Source of the DNA: Euborellia annulipes
Lineage: Eukaryota; Arthropoda; Insecta; Dermaptera; Anisolabididae
Direction: 5' to 3'
NCBI GenBank assembly: GCA_023213315.1
Contig: JAKCPI010005258.1
Span: forward strand, 1 to 64,000
DNA length: 64,000 nucleotides
The position numbers were made by a program, and so were the translations under genes. The notes beneath the pieces are model-generated. The model ran no database searches and had not been told where the DNA came from. It was given only the letters and a program-made list of their open reading frames with translations. Below are positions 39,301-54,300 of this stretch, piece by piece (position 1 is the stretch's first letter; every line of letters begins with the position of its first letter).

Positions 39301-42300
39301 AATGGAATCTAAATATATAGTCGAAAAAGATTGAAAATATGAATTACAAATGATATTTTGATTATGGAAATTATTATTATTAAGTATTAGAGAGAAAGTA
39401 AATAAAAATGAATTTTTATAATAATAATTATAATTATATTTCATAAGCTTTATTTTAACAAAGGTGATGAATTTGAAATTAAATGTTTCCCTTTGGTTAA
39501 TCTGATTTAATGGTGAATTAATAAATTCGCTTGGATATTATAATAATCCCAAGTTGTTGGCAACCGTTGACATTTGAGGTTGTGTTTCATTGTTTTGTCA
39601 TTCGTTTTATTTTAAAAACGATTCCATAATTGAATTAAGGCCATAATAAACGCACAATGTAAAATACAGGTTGTTGAATGCATGAATTAGTCAAAAACCG
39701 ATTTAATCATATAATAGTACATTCAACAACAAAAGTAAGTAAAATAGTTTGCGAGACCTATTCATTTGAATCTGACATTAATATTCAATAAACGACTTGA
39801 TTCTGACTTTACGAATCAAAGCGACAATCATTGTCTTGGGACAAAATTAAAATTCCTAATTGATAATAATGAGATTCTTTATGAATGAGAAATTTAATTT
39901 TATCCATGTCCAAGAGAATTCAAAAGTAGAATTAGGACCTAAATGATGTGAGAATCAACATTTGATTTTAAGTTTGTAGCAGTTTTAAAAGATCAATGAA
40001 CTGTTTTTTAACTTTTTGAGTAAATATGCCCACAGTACTTATTTCTTGAAAAATGTATTATTTTCTGGACAAAAACTTTTCTTTTATTGGAAACAGATCA
40101 AGTTTATCATTAAAAAAAAGGATCATTTTTGAAATATGTATGGGGGGGGGGGGGGGGGGTAATTACCCCCGAGATTTAAAAAAAATACTTTTTTTCGGGA
40201 AAAAATTTATTTTTAATGTAAAATTTTAAAAATTAATAGTTAAAAATTTGATTTTTATTTATATTCTGGCAAACAAATACAGAATGCGCCTTTAAATTAC
40301 AGAAATTAAGAAAAAATTGTGTGTTATGAGACCAGTCACACCAGATTACCCCCCCCCCCCGAAAAACACCTCTGGATCCGCCACTGGTTTGAGGACTACC
40401 TATCAAAGTAATCACTCATACATATATCAAGAAAAAAATTTTCTTTCAATAATAGAAATAAATTTAGAATTTCTTAGTGGATGAAGAATGAGTGATAAAC
40501 TCAATAAAAGACAATCAATTTTATTTTATTTAAGGTGCGCGTCTCGAAAAACCGTTAAAGCACGATTGACTCGAGGCGGCACCAGATGGCGTTAGTGTTC
40601 CCCCATTGGAAAACACGTAACTTGTTCCATTTAATTCTAGACTTTCCAGCTAATTAATTAAAGGCAAAAAATTAATTATTCTTTAACACAATGATTACTA
40701 ATTTAATTATCTACAACTTATAGAGCTCCTTTTTTACTTTCTCTTTCCTATGTATATATGTAATATATATAGAGAGAGAAAGTATTGGATTCATGTCAAA
40801 AATTCGATGTCGAGATTTTGATGGATCTTTACGTTTTGAGGTCCCCTGAATCCAAAAAAGTGGTTTTCGCGACATGGTCTGTCTGTGTGTGTGTGTGTGG
40901 GTGGGTGGGTGGGTGGGTGGGTGTGTATGTGTGTGTTCAATTTTAAGCATGAAGGAATTGAGCTACGAGGTTGAAATTTTATATTTAAGTTAAACACCTC
41001 CCGGGACCGGAAAAATAAGCTTTTAATCAAAATCGGCCAAAGAGTACTAGTACTTTACTGATGTACTTTTTCAGTTTTTTTCGATTTTCTCAAAATTCGC
41101 TCTAACGATTTTGATTAAAATTCAAAAATCAATTATTTTTTACATGCTCTTTCAAATGTATATTCTCATTTTGCCTTCAAAATTGTTTGAAGCACACTTT
41201 ACTCTTGTACTCCATAGAAAAGATAGGAGAAATGGTTGCCATGGTAACAAAATATAAATATTTTCCCATGTTTATAAATTTGACATCTTAAATTCTAATA
41301 TATTGGCGGAAACTAAATATATGTCGACACAAAAAATCTGGTGTGACAAGACAGAACAAACTTTCGATTACCGAAGGTAAGAGAAAGTTGTGTTGCGACA
41401 GTCACACCAGATTTTTTTAAATATATTTTATTTAATGCGATTAATCTAAAAAAAAAATTTTTTTTTTCGAAAATCAAAAAAAAGGGCTTCTATAAGTTGT
41501 AGATATTTTAAATAGCTTTAATTTAAAAAAAATTTGAGGTCGATAGCTTCAAAATTGTGGCAGCTGGAAAGTCCCAAAATTAGCACCCCGAGACGCGCAC
41601 CTTAATATTCATTGCAGGTTAACGTTTCAGTCCTGAGCTTTGACATTTTTCAGAGCTGTATCTTTTGTATTTAAAAGAATATATATACACGAACTTCAGA
41701 GATAGGTTTTTTAAAACGAAACTTTATTTTGATCGACACAAATTTTTTTTCCCATATAGGGCCTATAATATGTTAAGGGGAAAATATTATCCTGATAGGA
41801 ATAATAAAATATAAATGAGATTAATGTATGGTGGCTACAAAGACATGTATTTATATAATTAGATTATAATTAGATTATGAAATTTAACTGAGTGAGCAAG
41901 TGGAGATCATGCTTTAAATCCATGAGGTTCTATCAACACAAGCATCGAACAAATATTATCTTAAACGACATATTGATTGGTACCTTTACTGTCATAAAGT
42001 GTTATTTGAAAATTCCTATTTCATATTCACATAACAAATAGCAAGTTATAGGGAGCCAATTTAGACGTTTCCGTGCGAAAAATTGGCTTTCCCTCATCCT
42101 CCATGAAATACCCATTAATTAATCACCTTTGAAATAAAAAATAAATTCTCTAAATTGAACTGACAAAGTTTTTCTTTAACTTTCAATTGTTTGAAAAAGA
42201 GAAAAGATTCTTTACTCTTTTTTTGAGGGAGGTTCACACCTTCGATTTTTAATATTTCAAGATTAGAAAGAAGCTTAGTCAGTTCAAAAAAAAAAAAAAA

Positions 42301-45300
42301 ATCTCAAATATGACTAATACAATTAAATGAATCATCTTTTTGATACCCAAAGTTTTATTTTTGAGGTTTGACATGACAATCAACCACAAAGGTGTGTCTA
42401 GAGTTGCTAACTAATCAATCTTTAAGACCTTTGTCTAATAATAAAGAAAGATTTATTTTTTAATTCAGGAATTTTGGATAAAAAAAATATGTTTGCTAAA
42501 TTTTCACAAAATTTATTAAATAATTTGAGGGAATAAATTTCTAAATATTTCGAAAAGCTTATGGGCACTCTTTAATGGATTTCATATTACTTCAAATACT
42601 TAATAAATTTTCTAGAGAATTTTCTTTTGTTCTAAAACAATTTCAATCAAACCACTTAGATGGAATTTGAATAAATGATTTCAAAATTGACTATTAGGAG
42701 TAACAAAAGAATATTATAGGAAACTGTGGCGGATCCAAGGGTGTTTCTGGGGGGGGGGGGGTAATCTGGAGTGACTGGTCGCACAGCACACATTTTTTTC
42801 TTAATTTAGGTAATTTAAAGGCGCATTCTGTACTTGTTTGCCAGAATATAAATACAAATCAAATTTTTAAGTATTAATTTGTAAAATTTTACATTAAAAA
42901 TACATTTTTTTTCGAAAAAAAGTATTTTTTTTAAATCTCAGGGGAGTAATTATCCCCCTTACCCCCCCCCTTGTATCCGCCCTTGATAGGAAATAGTAAT
43001 TTGAGTGTTGTTTATTTTAAAGTAAGTTTAATAAGATAATAGTATTGTTTTAAATAACAAATTTGATTAAATAAATTCATGAATCAACAGGTGTTTGAAT
43101 ACAATATATTTTTTTAAAATAATTTAATTATATTTTTCCTATTTTGAATTAATTATAAAGCCTATTAGTTAAGTGGATTTTTAATACTGAATTCAAAAGA
43201 AATCAATTCATCTTTATTGGAAAAAATCATCCTATTTTATTCAATCTAAAGTCGTAAGGATGGAAATCAGTTTTTTCTTACTCTTTTCGTGTAAGAGGTT
43301 TTTTATATTTTATTTAAATTAATTGGTAGGCAATTTAATTTAAATAAATATACGGTAGTAAGAAAACCGATGACCAAGAGAAACCTTTACAGAGAGCTTT
43401 GCATCTGCTTTAAAGGAGAGAATATTAGTCTTTGAATATTTAATTCAGAAAATCGTTGGATAATAGAGTTAAGTTTATCAGGATAAAAATTTTTTCATAA
43501 TCTATTAGATCAAGACACGTATACCTTTCCTGATGATAATTCTGCTAATAATTATTAAACCTATTAATATAGATAATCTAACTAATGATGAATAAATAAA
43601 ATGGTCTTGAACCGATTGACACATCAGCTCTAATAAAGAGATGACGTTTATTTAGGAAAAGTCCTTTGGTTATTTTGAGAGAGACGCAAATTGGACACCA
43701 AAGTCGACCAGGGTCATTCATCTTGGGGCCCATAAAGATAAATCCCCTTTGATATCAAACTATCCAATGAAGCCAATTAATAAATTCCCTAGGCGCACTT
43801 TAATATAATCAAGTTCAATTAAGAACTATTGTGTAATTGAAAGAGAGTACCGCAATTAATTTTTAGTAAACTAAATCAAAGAAAAAATAGGAATTCCATG
43901 AAATTTTAATTTATTTAGAAATAAAGATGATATTAAATTGAAATATTTTTGAGACTAAAGCCCGGAGGTTAGGCAGCCCAAATGGCACACGCAAACTAAA
44001 GCTTTCATGTCTGTGAATGAGAAATACCTTTTTCAAATCAAACAAAGACCCTTTTTAACCTTTTTTGTTAACTCACACTCACAGGCAAGAAAGTTTTTAG
44101 TGTGGGTGTGCCATTTGGGCTGCCTAACTACCGGGCTTTAGTCTCAATACTAATGCAATAGATGGTATATACAGAACGTAAAATTGCAATATCAAATAAA
44201 TAAGAAATTAGATATACAATATTTAAGATATTATATATATGTAATCCGCGAGGGGGATTTATATAATTATATATTTATTAATTCAAATTAAGGACCCCAA
44301 AAAAATTTTAATCCGGGAATGTGCCCCCACAGAGGAAAAATTTAATGAAAATTATTTTTTTTTTCAACAGAGTTGGGGCTCAAAGGGGCCTGGTCATGAC
44401 AAACCCTACTCAAAGCTCAGGTTTAAAATGGAATGGTTAACTTATGACAGGACCACTATTATCCACCAGTAGAGAGACTGAGATTGGATAACCAAATCGC
44501 ATTTTAAAATAAAACATCTTTTTTAGGGGAGATAACAAATCCGACACGGTTGCCTAAATGTAAGGCTCTTTCTGTAGATGCATTAAAAATAATAAAATAC
44601 TGTAGAAATTTAAAATAATGTGACATCGGAAAATGTTTTTATTAATAATATATGACATAATTACAAAATTCAACCAAAATGTTATTTATTAATTGTATTT
44701 CTAACTATTACAAAGGACTATTAATATGCCAGTCGGGGTATTGTTCTGATGAAGGGAGTGAACGACCTGCCCTCGAAACGTCGACATCAAAAAATAAATA
44801 AACTTATTTATAATTCCTTTAACTGACTGCTAGTCTTCATAATTAATTATGAGTATAATAATGTATTATGACAATTATTCATTAGAGAGAGAAAGAGAGT
44901 TGGAAAACTTTTTTTTTTAAGGATAGATTATTTTTTATATTTTTTTCTAAACTTATATACAACATACACCCGGCGAAAATAAATAAACCAACGGGAACAT
45001 GTGCTTATAATCGTGAGTGTTCTGGACAACTGGTGAAGAGGACTTATACAATATAAACAAGTTTAAATTAAAAGGGAAGACACAATTTAAATGATTCATT
45101 AAAACTCTTCTTTACTCAGGTGGATATTTTTATACTTTTTTTTTATAACAAAGATTTGCTTTTTATAAAATTTGTTTACTCTTTTCAAGAGTGAAATATT
45201 ACTCCTAAAATCTAATCACTTGATAGGCGAGGTCGGTTGCTTGGTTATCTTATTTGATTTAAAAAATCCAAGTAAATATTACGTGATATGATTTTTGTTC

Positions 45301-48300
45301 GCTATGCAAAAATGAATCTATTTATTGAAGGGATATTACAACAGCTGCTTTGAATTTACCTTTTTTTTATTTTACATTTTTTTTTTTTTTTTTACGGAAA
45401 ACAAGATAGATCCCTGGGGCTACTAAACCATTTCCCTTGGTGTGTATCTAGCCAAAGGGATGCAAAGTCAATAAAAATATGCCGAAGGGAAGGGCAAAAC
45501 CGTAGTCTCTTGAGTTGACAGCGACATCAGCCAAGAACAATATTATATGAAAATATTTTCTTCTTACAAGATTCATTCATCGCCAACAGAATTCGTTTTC
45601 GACTTTATTTCGAAAATCCATCACGTCTTTTATCGAAGGATGATGTTGGTTTAAAATGTAAAAAAAAAAAAAAAAAAAAAAAAAAATCAAATCAACTAAA
45701 GAGAAATGCTTAAAAAAAAAAAAAATTTCACTCGAATAAATTAAAAAATTCGTATTGAAGAATTTATTTATAAAATATTTCAATACCTATAATTATATGT
45801 TGGATAAAATTTTTTAACCCATTACAAAAAAAAAAAAATTAATTTAAAACAACAAAGCATCAGTGAAAAATGTGCTTTTCTCAATATATTAATTAAATAT
45901 ACATACTTTTGGAATTAGAGCTTTCACAGTTGTTTTAAATAAACAAATTTATCTCTTCAGATAAAATTCATAAACATCCCCCGTGGTAGAGAAACTAGAG
46001 GTGTTGACAAATGACAATATTGGCCCTCGGGCTGGGTGTAGTTGGTAGCGCACCTACCTTGTATACCAAGGTTTGAGGGTTTGGATCCCAGGCAGTCCGA
46101 TGATGTTATTTAAATAGACTAACGAAACTAATATTAATTACATACGATATATATATTTGGGGGTTCAGGCACATTTATTTATAACAGTGATGCTTTTGTA
46201 TTCCCATTTTATTTTTTTTTTAATTCAATTCACATTTTAAATGAATTTTTACACAAAATAGAACCAATAATAATTTTTTGAAAAAATTGAAATTCAAAAG
46301 CATCACTATTATAAATAAATATGCGTGGACGCCCACACATACCTGTTATATCATATTTAATTAATACGAGTATCGTTAAAATCTATATGGCCTAGGATGC
46401 AAAAAAGATTAAAATGAATAGGTCCTACTGAATTTCAAAAAAAGGAAATTTTTTTCTCAAATTTTTAAAAAATATACTTGATATAAATTTATTTGATTTA
46501 ATATTATTATAATTATAGTCTAATTTTGTTATCTGCATTGCGCAGAGGGAATTATTTTTATATTATTTTAAAACCTTTTGATTTTATCAAATATGTGATT
46601 GTGCATAGAATTAATTTTTTGAATCATCAGAAATATCAGTTTATTTATATTCGGTTACCATAAAATTTTCTCTATAAACACAAAATATCAAATTTTATTA
46701 TTTAATAAAAATAAAATTTTCTCTCTTTTAATAAATGATTATTATTCACAACTAATGGGACAAGAACAAATTACTTGAGATAAGAGAAAGTTGTGTGCTG
46801 TGTGACTTCACACCAGATATTTTTATCATTAAAATTCAAAAAAAGATTATTAAATAAGTATTTATTTAATTCAAAAATAATCTACTTTTTTTAATCAAAG
46901 GCTGTTTAAAAAAATTTTTTTTTTTTAATTTTAATAATAGAAACTAACTTATTTAAGTGATAATTTTTTTTTCAGTTAGGTCTATAAAATTGTTTAAGAA
47001 AAATAAAATTTTGTAAAAGGGGTAGTTCTAATGGTAGGCTATATACATGGTAATATTAATTTAGTGTTAATTTTTGTTTCCAGTTTATACGCCTGTTGGG
47101 TATGCAACCAAATCACAACAAAAAGTAATTCGATAATTTCGAATTATTTCGTAAAAAATAAAATTTACTTTTTAATAATTATTTTTTCTTATTTTTATCG
47201 CAATCACTATGAATTATTTTATCAGTTAGTTCTTCGAAGAAAAGAGGGTACGCTGAAATAAATTTCATACAATGGAGCTTTTATTTATGCTACCCTTTGA
47301 ATAAGTATAATGCTTCTATAGTTCCAATAAAATATTTAAAAGATAAGGAGTTTTTCAAATATAAAACACAAATTATCAGATACAGAGAAATCATTGTATT
47401 TTCTTTACTAAAGAAAAATGAAATCATGCATTTAAAGGATTAATATTTGCTCAAGGTCTTTATGGCTGAATTAATATTTAAGATTTTGACTGCAAAATCT
47501 TGTTTTGACGTGAATGCTTGGTTTGATTATATATAATATTTTGCGCTCCCTTGAATTTCCTTTTAGCCTATATAAGTTCGAAATCATGTTGAATAATATT
47601 TGTCAAACTAGAACGTTGCCACTGTACGTTCGATGCATTTAAATTCAGTTAAATTTTTCACTGCATATAATAGTGTTGGTAAATATTAACAATTCTTTAT
47701 ATGAAAAATTATATTGAAAAGCGAAGGTTGCTGGATGGATAGTTTATTCAGGAGGTTAGGTAGACAAGTTTAAATTATATTTTAGACAATTATAGGGGCG
47801 TACCGAGACATATATTTTGTACATATCTATGAACACAAATGTTTTCATATTTGAAGTGGAATCTGGACCGATTTTTTATTATTTAGAAAAATAAAATACA
47901 GACAAAATAAAAATAAAAAAATATTTGGGAGCCTATGCCCTGGGGTGGACCGCTCCCCCCCCCCCTCCACACCCGGTACGCCTCTGGAGAATTAATGTTA
48001 GTATTATTATCTGATGAGTTGAACTTTTCAGTTTTACTGGAAAATATTTACATCAATATCATAATAATTATGATTAATGATATAAACATAATAATATAGG
48101 GTCTGAAGAAAGCAGAAAAATGCAGCTGATAAGTATTAGTAAAAGAAACAAAATTTTATTTAAATAAGAGAATTTTTCTTGGTAATTACTGTACTTTAGT
48201 TACAATTTAGAATATTTTTTTTTATAAAACGTATTAATATGCACTAATGAAAAATTATAAAATATTGCATTTGTGGACAAATGTATATTTCTTGATTTTA

Positions 48301-51300
48301 TAATAAATGAATAAATAAAAAAAGGCTTAGGCGTAGCTACGGGGGGGGGGGGGGGGGTTCAAACCACCCCCATGGGACCCAAGCCAAGACTAAATATTTA
48401 AGCTCTATAATACAAATTATATAGGGTAAGAACAAGTAAAATATAATAATTTACTCTAGCTAAAAAAAAAAAAAATCTTAAATTTTTCAAATGTTTGAAA
48501 AAATTTTCTTGAATCCCCCCATCAAAAATTTCTGGCTACGCTTATGAATATAGGTATTATATATATAATCGAGGCAAATCTTTAGAGGTCTAATTTTTAT
48601 AAAGCACAATTTTGCATATTGATAAAGTTTTTTTTAAAGAAATCATACAATTCAGTTTAATGGGGCCTATTGATTGAGTCGTAAAAGACTATGGTCAAGG
48701 GACTTTTCTGAAAAAATTTCTCACCTTGGCTTTTTAGAAAAGTGAAAAAACAATTAAAAATATTTATATACTGTCTTAGCCAAAAAATTCGATTGAATCT
48801 ACCAAACCTTTCTATTTATTGCTTCAGCCTTTCCATGAGGGGAGGAGGATAATCATTTAAATAAAAAATATTTGTCCTCTTCAAGGCATATGTTTTGCCT
48901 ATAGTAATAAATTTGCCCTTTAATTATAAATAGGACCAGGTAGCTAGATCTACAGTATATTCTTTTTAAGTTTGTAAAATGGAATTATTAAAATCTTTGG
49001 CCAGATAGTGAGCCTATCTTCTCAAAATGAATATTATGGGAGTTTAATAGGTTGGTAACCCAGGATCTCCGCCAGTGATCGGGTTCATTGGATAAAACAT
49101 TCACAATTATTATTTTGATTTAAAAAATTGATTCAATTTGTTTATTGTAAATTAATTTATTCTGAATAAGATCTTCTTTTATTATAGGTTCTTTATTAGA
49201 ATTTTATCAATAAATAATGCGTTTATTCCAAAAACAGAAAGATAATCTAATCTAATAACAAAACAGTAGAGATAATCTAATAAAGTTAAAAATATGAACA
49301 CAAAATTAGAAACAAAAACTTTATCTAATTAATATATATGTTTTTTGGTTTACTTAGATGTTTATATTCAAATTGATTTGAGCTGGTATTATCTAATTCC
49401 TTTCATTATAAATTCAGAAGACAAATTAACTTAGTTGAATAAGTGTCCTAAACTAATTAACTTTGAGCAGGATTGCTTAAGAATTTTGTATTCAATTTTT
49501 TTTTTTTTTTTGAAAATAATAAATTTTCGTTTAATTAAAAAATATTGTTAAGTAATCAATAGGTAATATTGGAAATTATTGCCTTATTTATATAATGAAT
49601 AATATATCCCCAAATGATTGTATGTAAACAATTTTAGATACCCATTATTATTGGGTATATAATCTGTTTGATTCCCTGAATATACATGCTTCCTTTTGAA
49701 CGACAATTTCAATACGTCTATACAAGGCCATAATTTGTCTATTATTTAAATATGATTCAAACTAAAGAGATGTTCAAGATCCAGATGTAAATTTCTCTGA
49801 ACTATTTTTTACTGACAAGATTTTTCTTTTTTTTAGACGATTCTACTTGTAAAAATTTCGAAAAAATTTATATGATTCAATATCTGCGCTCCCTTTCTGT
49901 TTCTCATTATGTTTGGTAAAAAAAAAATTATCCCTCAATTCATTGTCCCGGCGGAATTTTATTTTTAAGAGATTGAATAATCAAAATACATAAATAGACA
50001 TTGAATTAGGCTAATAAGAATAGAATAGATAAATTTAGAACATTTGAGTATATGAAAAATACCTCTAGGAATTAATATTGATCTGGACATTTGGAAACAT
50101 TTATTTTTACAAATTTAATGGAGTTATTTGAAAATCTATCGGTTCCTAAATAAACATAAATGAAAAAAAAATTAGTTTATTTAAATCATCTCTAAACTCT
50201 ATATTTGATATTTTTGTATTTGATTTATTTGTTCTATATTCATATTTTCTGATACTGATATGTTCAAAATGTGAAGAAAAACCAATAATTCAACAAAAAA
50301 AATTAAATAAATATATGTACAAATTATTAATTAAAAAAATATTTATCTTTATCATTGCCCTTTCAAGTCACTTTTATCTATTCGGTAGTCAATATAATAT
50401 TCCAAATTGTATTGTATGTATTGAATGTTTTTTTTTTTTTTTTTTTAATCAGTATTAATTCAATATTATATATTGTCTAAATCAGCGTTTTCCAAACTGT
50501 GAGGCCTTCCTAGGGGGGCGCGGACTAGTCTAAGGGGATCCGCGAATATTGGCCACCAGGATCAATTTTCTTGTATTTCTTGGTATTTGAACCAAGGATA
50601 TTCACAAGCGATCTAGAATCTACGACTATATCAAAGAAATTGGTAATCAAAAATTTTAAATCAGAGAAATTTCTCCTTACAAATTGAAAAATATTAATTT
50701 TACATTGTTGGGCTTAAACTTAAAAATAGCAAAGAGAAATGGGTAAGATAAAGTAAAAATAAGGCACTCATGGGAAATCGAAGTTCTCCCGTAGTCTAAG
50801 ATTTTTATGTTAGCTTACAAATAGAACTGAGGTGTATAGACAGAATTTAGTTAAAGCCGAAAGTGGATTCGACTCTAATTTTCTATTTGCAAATTTAGAG
50901 TAAAACAGTATTATAGAACAAAATTTTATTTTAAATCAATCAAAAATTTGTATTTAATTGAATATTTTGTTAAAATAGGGTTAAATACTTCTTTTTTCCT
51001 CTCAAATTATTAATATTAATACATTTCGAAAGAATTTTTTTTTTATCAACTTTAACACTTTATAAATAAGAAAAATCAACATAGGATATGTAGCTATGTG
51101 TGAAAAACGAAAATAAATATTAAATTAGATAAATATTATTCTTGCTTTTCTGAGTATATGTAAGGACTTTTAGAATACGCCTTATGCTATCTTTTCACTA
51201 AATACACTTATTTTCAAAAATATTAAAGAATGAGCTGCGGACACGGATTTAAAAATTATATTACCGGTGCCCGAAAATGCGATTTAGAGGACCGTATCAT

Positions 51301-54300
51301 CATTGTTAAATTCAGAATTTATATTAATAAAATAAATTATTCTCAAATGTTACAGGTGATGATCCTGCGCGGTTCTGGTGAATATCGAGTGCCCGAAAAT
51401 GCGATTGAAGTGACCGTATCGTCATGCGGACGTGTGGAAGTGCTCGAAGGTGCATTCGCTCAAGTGCGTAATTTACGGTCCGTAAAAATAGAACACATTG
51501 GAAAATTGAAAGTCCATTCAAAAGGTTTCGCCTGGCCTGGGCCTAATGTATCTACAAACCACCTTCCCACGGGATTCAATCATCCACCACCACCGCCCGT
51601 TATGGACCCGGCGGATATTCCCGATGGATTACTCGTCACTCTTATCAATATGACAATACCCGAATTGCCTCAACTGACATTTTGGGGCCGGTTGGATGTT
51701 ATTACATTACAGGTATTTTTTTATTTTTTAATGAAAATATTCCCCAAGGAAAATGAAAATATCTATCTTCATAATTGTTTGGGAAATGGACATTTCCGAG
51801 ACTTGAAAATAAAAAATTTCTAAATAAATAAAATTGATTTCATAAAGGTTTTTTTGTTCAAAATTAATATTTGAATAATATTGAGAGATGTTCAACATTT
51901 TCTTCATTTAAAAAGGATAGAGATGAAAATATTTTTGTTTGAAATGGTAATATTTTTTTTATTTCATTTAAATAGATAAGATAAAGTCACGTGTTGGCCA
52001 CATCACCCCTAATTTAATTTGAGATGACATTTAATATTCAAATATACAAATGTATTCAAAGAGAATATTATTCAAAAGTTCAAATCAATTTTACTTGGAA
52101 GAAAGAAAAAAAAAAGATTAAATTATTTGATTTTTTTTGAACGCAGTGTAATGCGTTTTATGTAAATTCAAACTAATAGAACACGTTTGTTTTTCTCAAT
52201 TTTTGATTTTTCACTTTGTATTTGTTTTACTAGGATGTTCGTATTGGACGACTTGCATCCTTTGCATTTGCTTCTCTTCAAGCAACACGACGCATTCATT
52301 TTAATCGGTGTAATGTGACACTTGTTGAAAATCAAGCATTTAAAAAATTTTCTATTCGGGAATGTTTTCACCTAGAAAAGAGCAACTTTTTTAATGGTTG
52401 GCCGAGTCGCACGATAGTGGACTTGGATCTTATGAGCGCGGCGGAAATTCGCTTCGAAGGTCTTAATGTAGGTGGTCCCGTGAGAAGTTCCGCTGTGATT
52501 TTGCAATCCCCTCGTCTCATCATCATGCAGAATAACATTTGGAATCGCATCGAGGGAGACTCATTTCGGGTAATTGCATTTTGTCATTTATCATCTTGAA
52601 TAATTAATCAAAAAAATTCCAACTAGACATATTTTATAGCATATATAATTGGATATTTGAGAATAATCTAATTCTAGACTATCTGTTTAGGATTAAGCTA
52701 ATCAACGAATTAACCAATTTTATAATCTTTATATTAAGTGGCCGAACGAACATTTAATCTATGAAGGGAATAAGGCAGTTAAATCAAATGACAAATTCCT
52801 TTATTTAAAAATCTTGTCGATTTTTGGGTCAATCCTACGGGTATTCTTCAGGATAGATAGTGTACTCGTAGAAAGTTTAGACACAGAATCTGTCCTAAAA
52901 AAGTCTAGAAGAATTGGCCGAGTCGACAGACTTTCCCTTACCTATGTACAGTATATATGTAATATGTAATGTATATAGAGAGAGAAAGTATTGGATTCAT
53001 GTAAAAAAATTCGATGTCCAGATTTTGATGAGTATACACGTTTTGAGGTCCCCTGAATCAAAAAAGTGGTTTTCACAACATGGACTGTCGGTCTGAATGT
53101 GTGTGTGTGTCTGTGAACAAAATATCTCAAGAACGAAAAGAGCTATGAGGTTGAAATTTTATATTTAACTTAGGTACCCCCCTGGGACGTGAAAAGAAGC
53201 TTTTGAACAAAATCGGTGAAAAAGTACTAGTCCTTTACTGTTGTTCTTTTTCAGTTTTTTTCGATTTTCTCAAAATTCGCTCCAACAATTTTGATTAAAA
53301 TTCAAAAATCAATTATTTTTTACATGCTCTTTAAAATGTATATTCTCATTTGTCCTTGAAATCTTTTGAAGCACACTTTACACTAGTACTTCATAGGAAA
53401 GCTAGGAGAAATGGTTACCATGGTAACAAAATATAAAAATTTTTCCATGTTTATAAATTTTATATCTTGTTTTGAATTCTAATATTTCGGCGTAAACTAA
53501 ATATATCTCGACACAAAAAAATCTGGTGTGACAAGCACTGAACACAACTTTTTCTTACCAAAGATAAGAGAAAGTTATGTGCCACCAGTCACACCAGATT
53601 TTTAAAAATAGGCTTTTGGCTGCCCTATTTTCTTCATCATTTATTTTAATTAATTAATCCGCGAGTTTATTTTATTATTAAATAAATAAAAGCGTAAAAA
53701 ATATTTCGTCCTTTAATTGAAGAAATTCAATTTCAAACCAATTTCTAATTGTTAATATTAAAGTACAGGTTCAGAGTACAATAGTTTCGAAGTGCAATTA
53801 GTGAATTGATAACTAACAAATTTTAAGCCTCTAATTCTGTGATTCGATTTTCAAATTAAATCACGACCTCATTGAAATTGATAGAGATATTTTTGAAAAT
53901 TAATTAATACTTTGAAAAAGAAGATTTTTCAGATGAGAGTTAATAGTAAAAAGTAAACAAATGTTAAAAAAAAAAGTTAAAAATTCGAGTTGAAAAAAAT
54001 TATTACTATGGTACAAAAAACGTCCCTGCATTCGAGTCTCAACCTATTAGTCAACACCTACTTAATCATTTGGTTATCCCTCCCTTATCCGGTTAATAGG
54101 CATCAACTGAAGGATGTTAATGTTTTTTAAGGGAGAAAAAAATATAATTTATGATCAGTTCAGAGTTTAAATATATCAACAAAAATAAATAAAAAAAAAA
54201 AAACTCGCAGGTATCACGAGTAAAAAATATTTTTTCTCTGAGAATAATAAATAATTGCTTCTTTAATTTGAAAAATCTGGTGTGACTGGTCGCACAGAAC

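Noticed and set aside
45577..45783. 68-codon - strand frame with long Phe runs
   Set aside because: It is the translation of an A-tract at 45660-45686.
47031..47261. 76-codon hydrophobic + frame
   Set aside because: AT-driven composition, no signal of selection or homology that I can recognise.
51230..51823. Single 197-codon frame containing exon 2
   Set aside because: The first 42 codons and the last part are intron. Splice sites at 51356 and 51712 fit the flanking exons.
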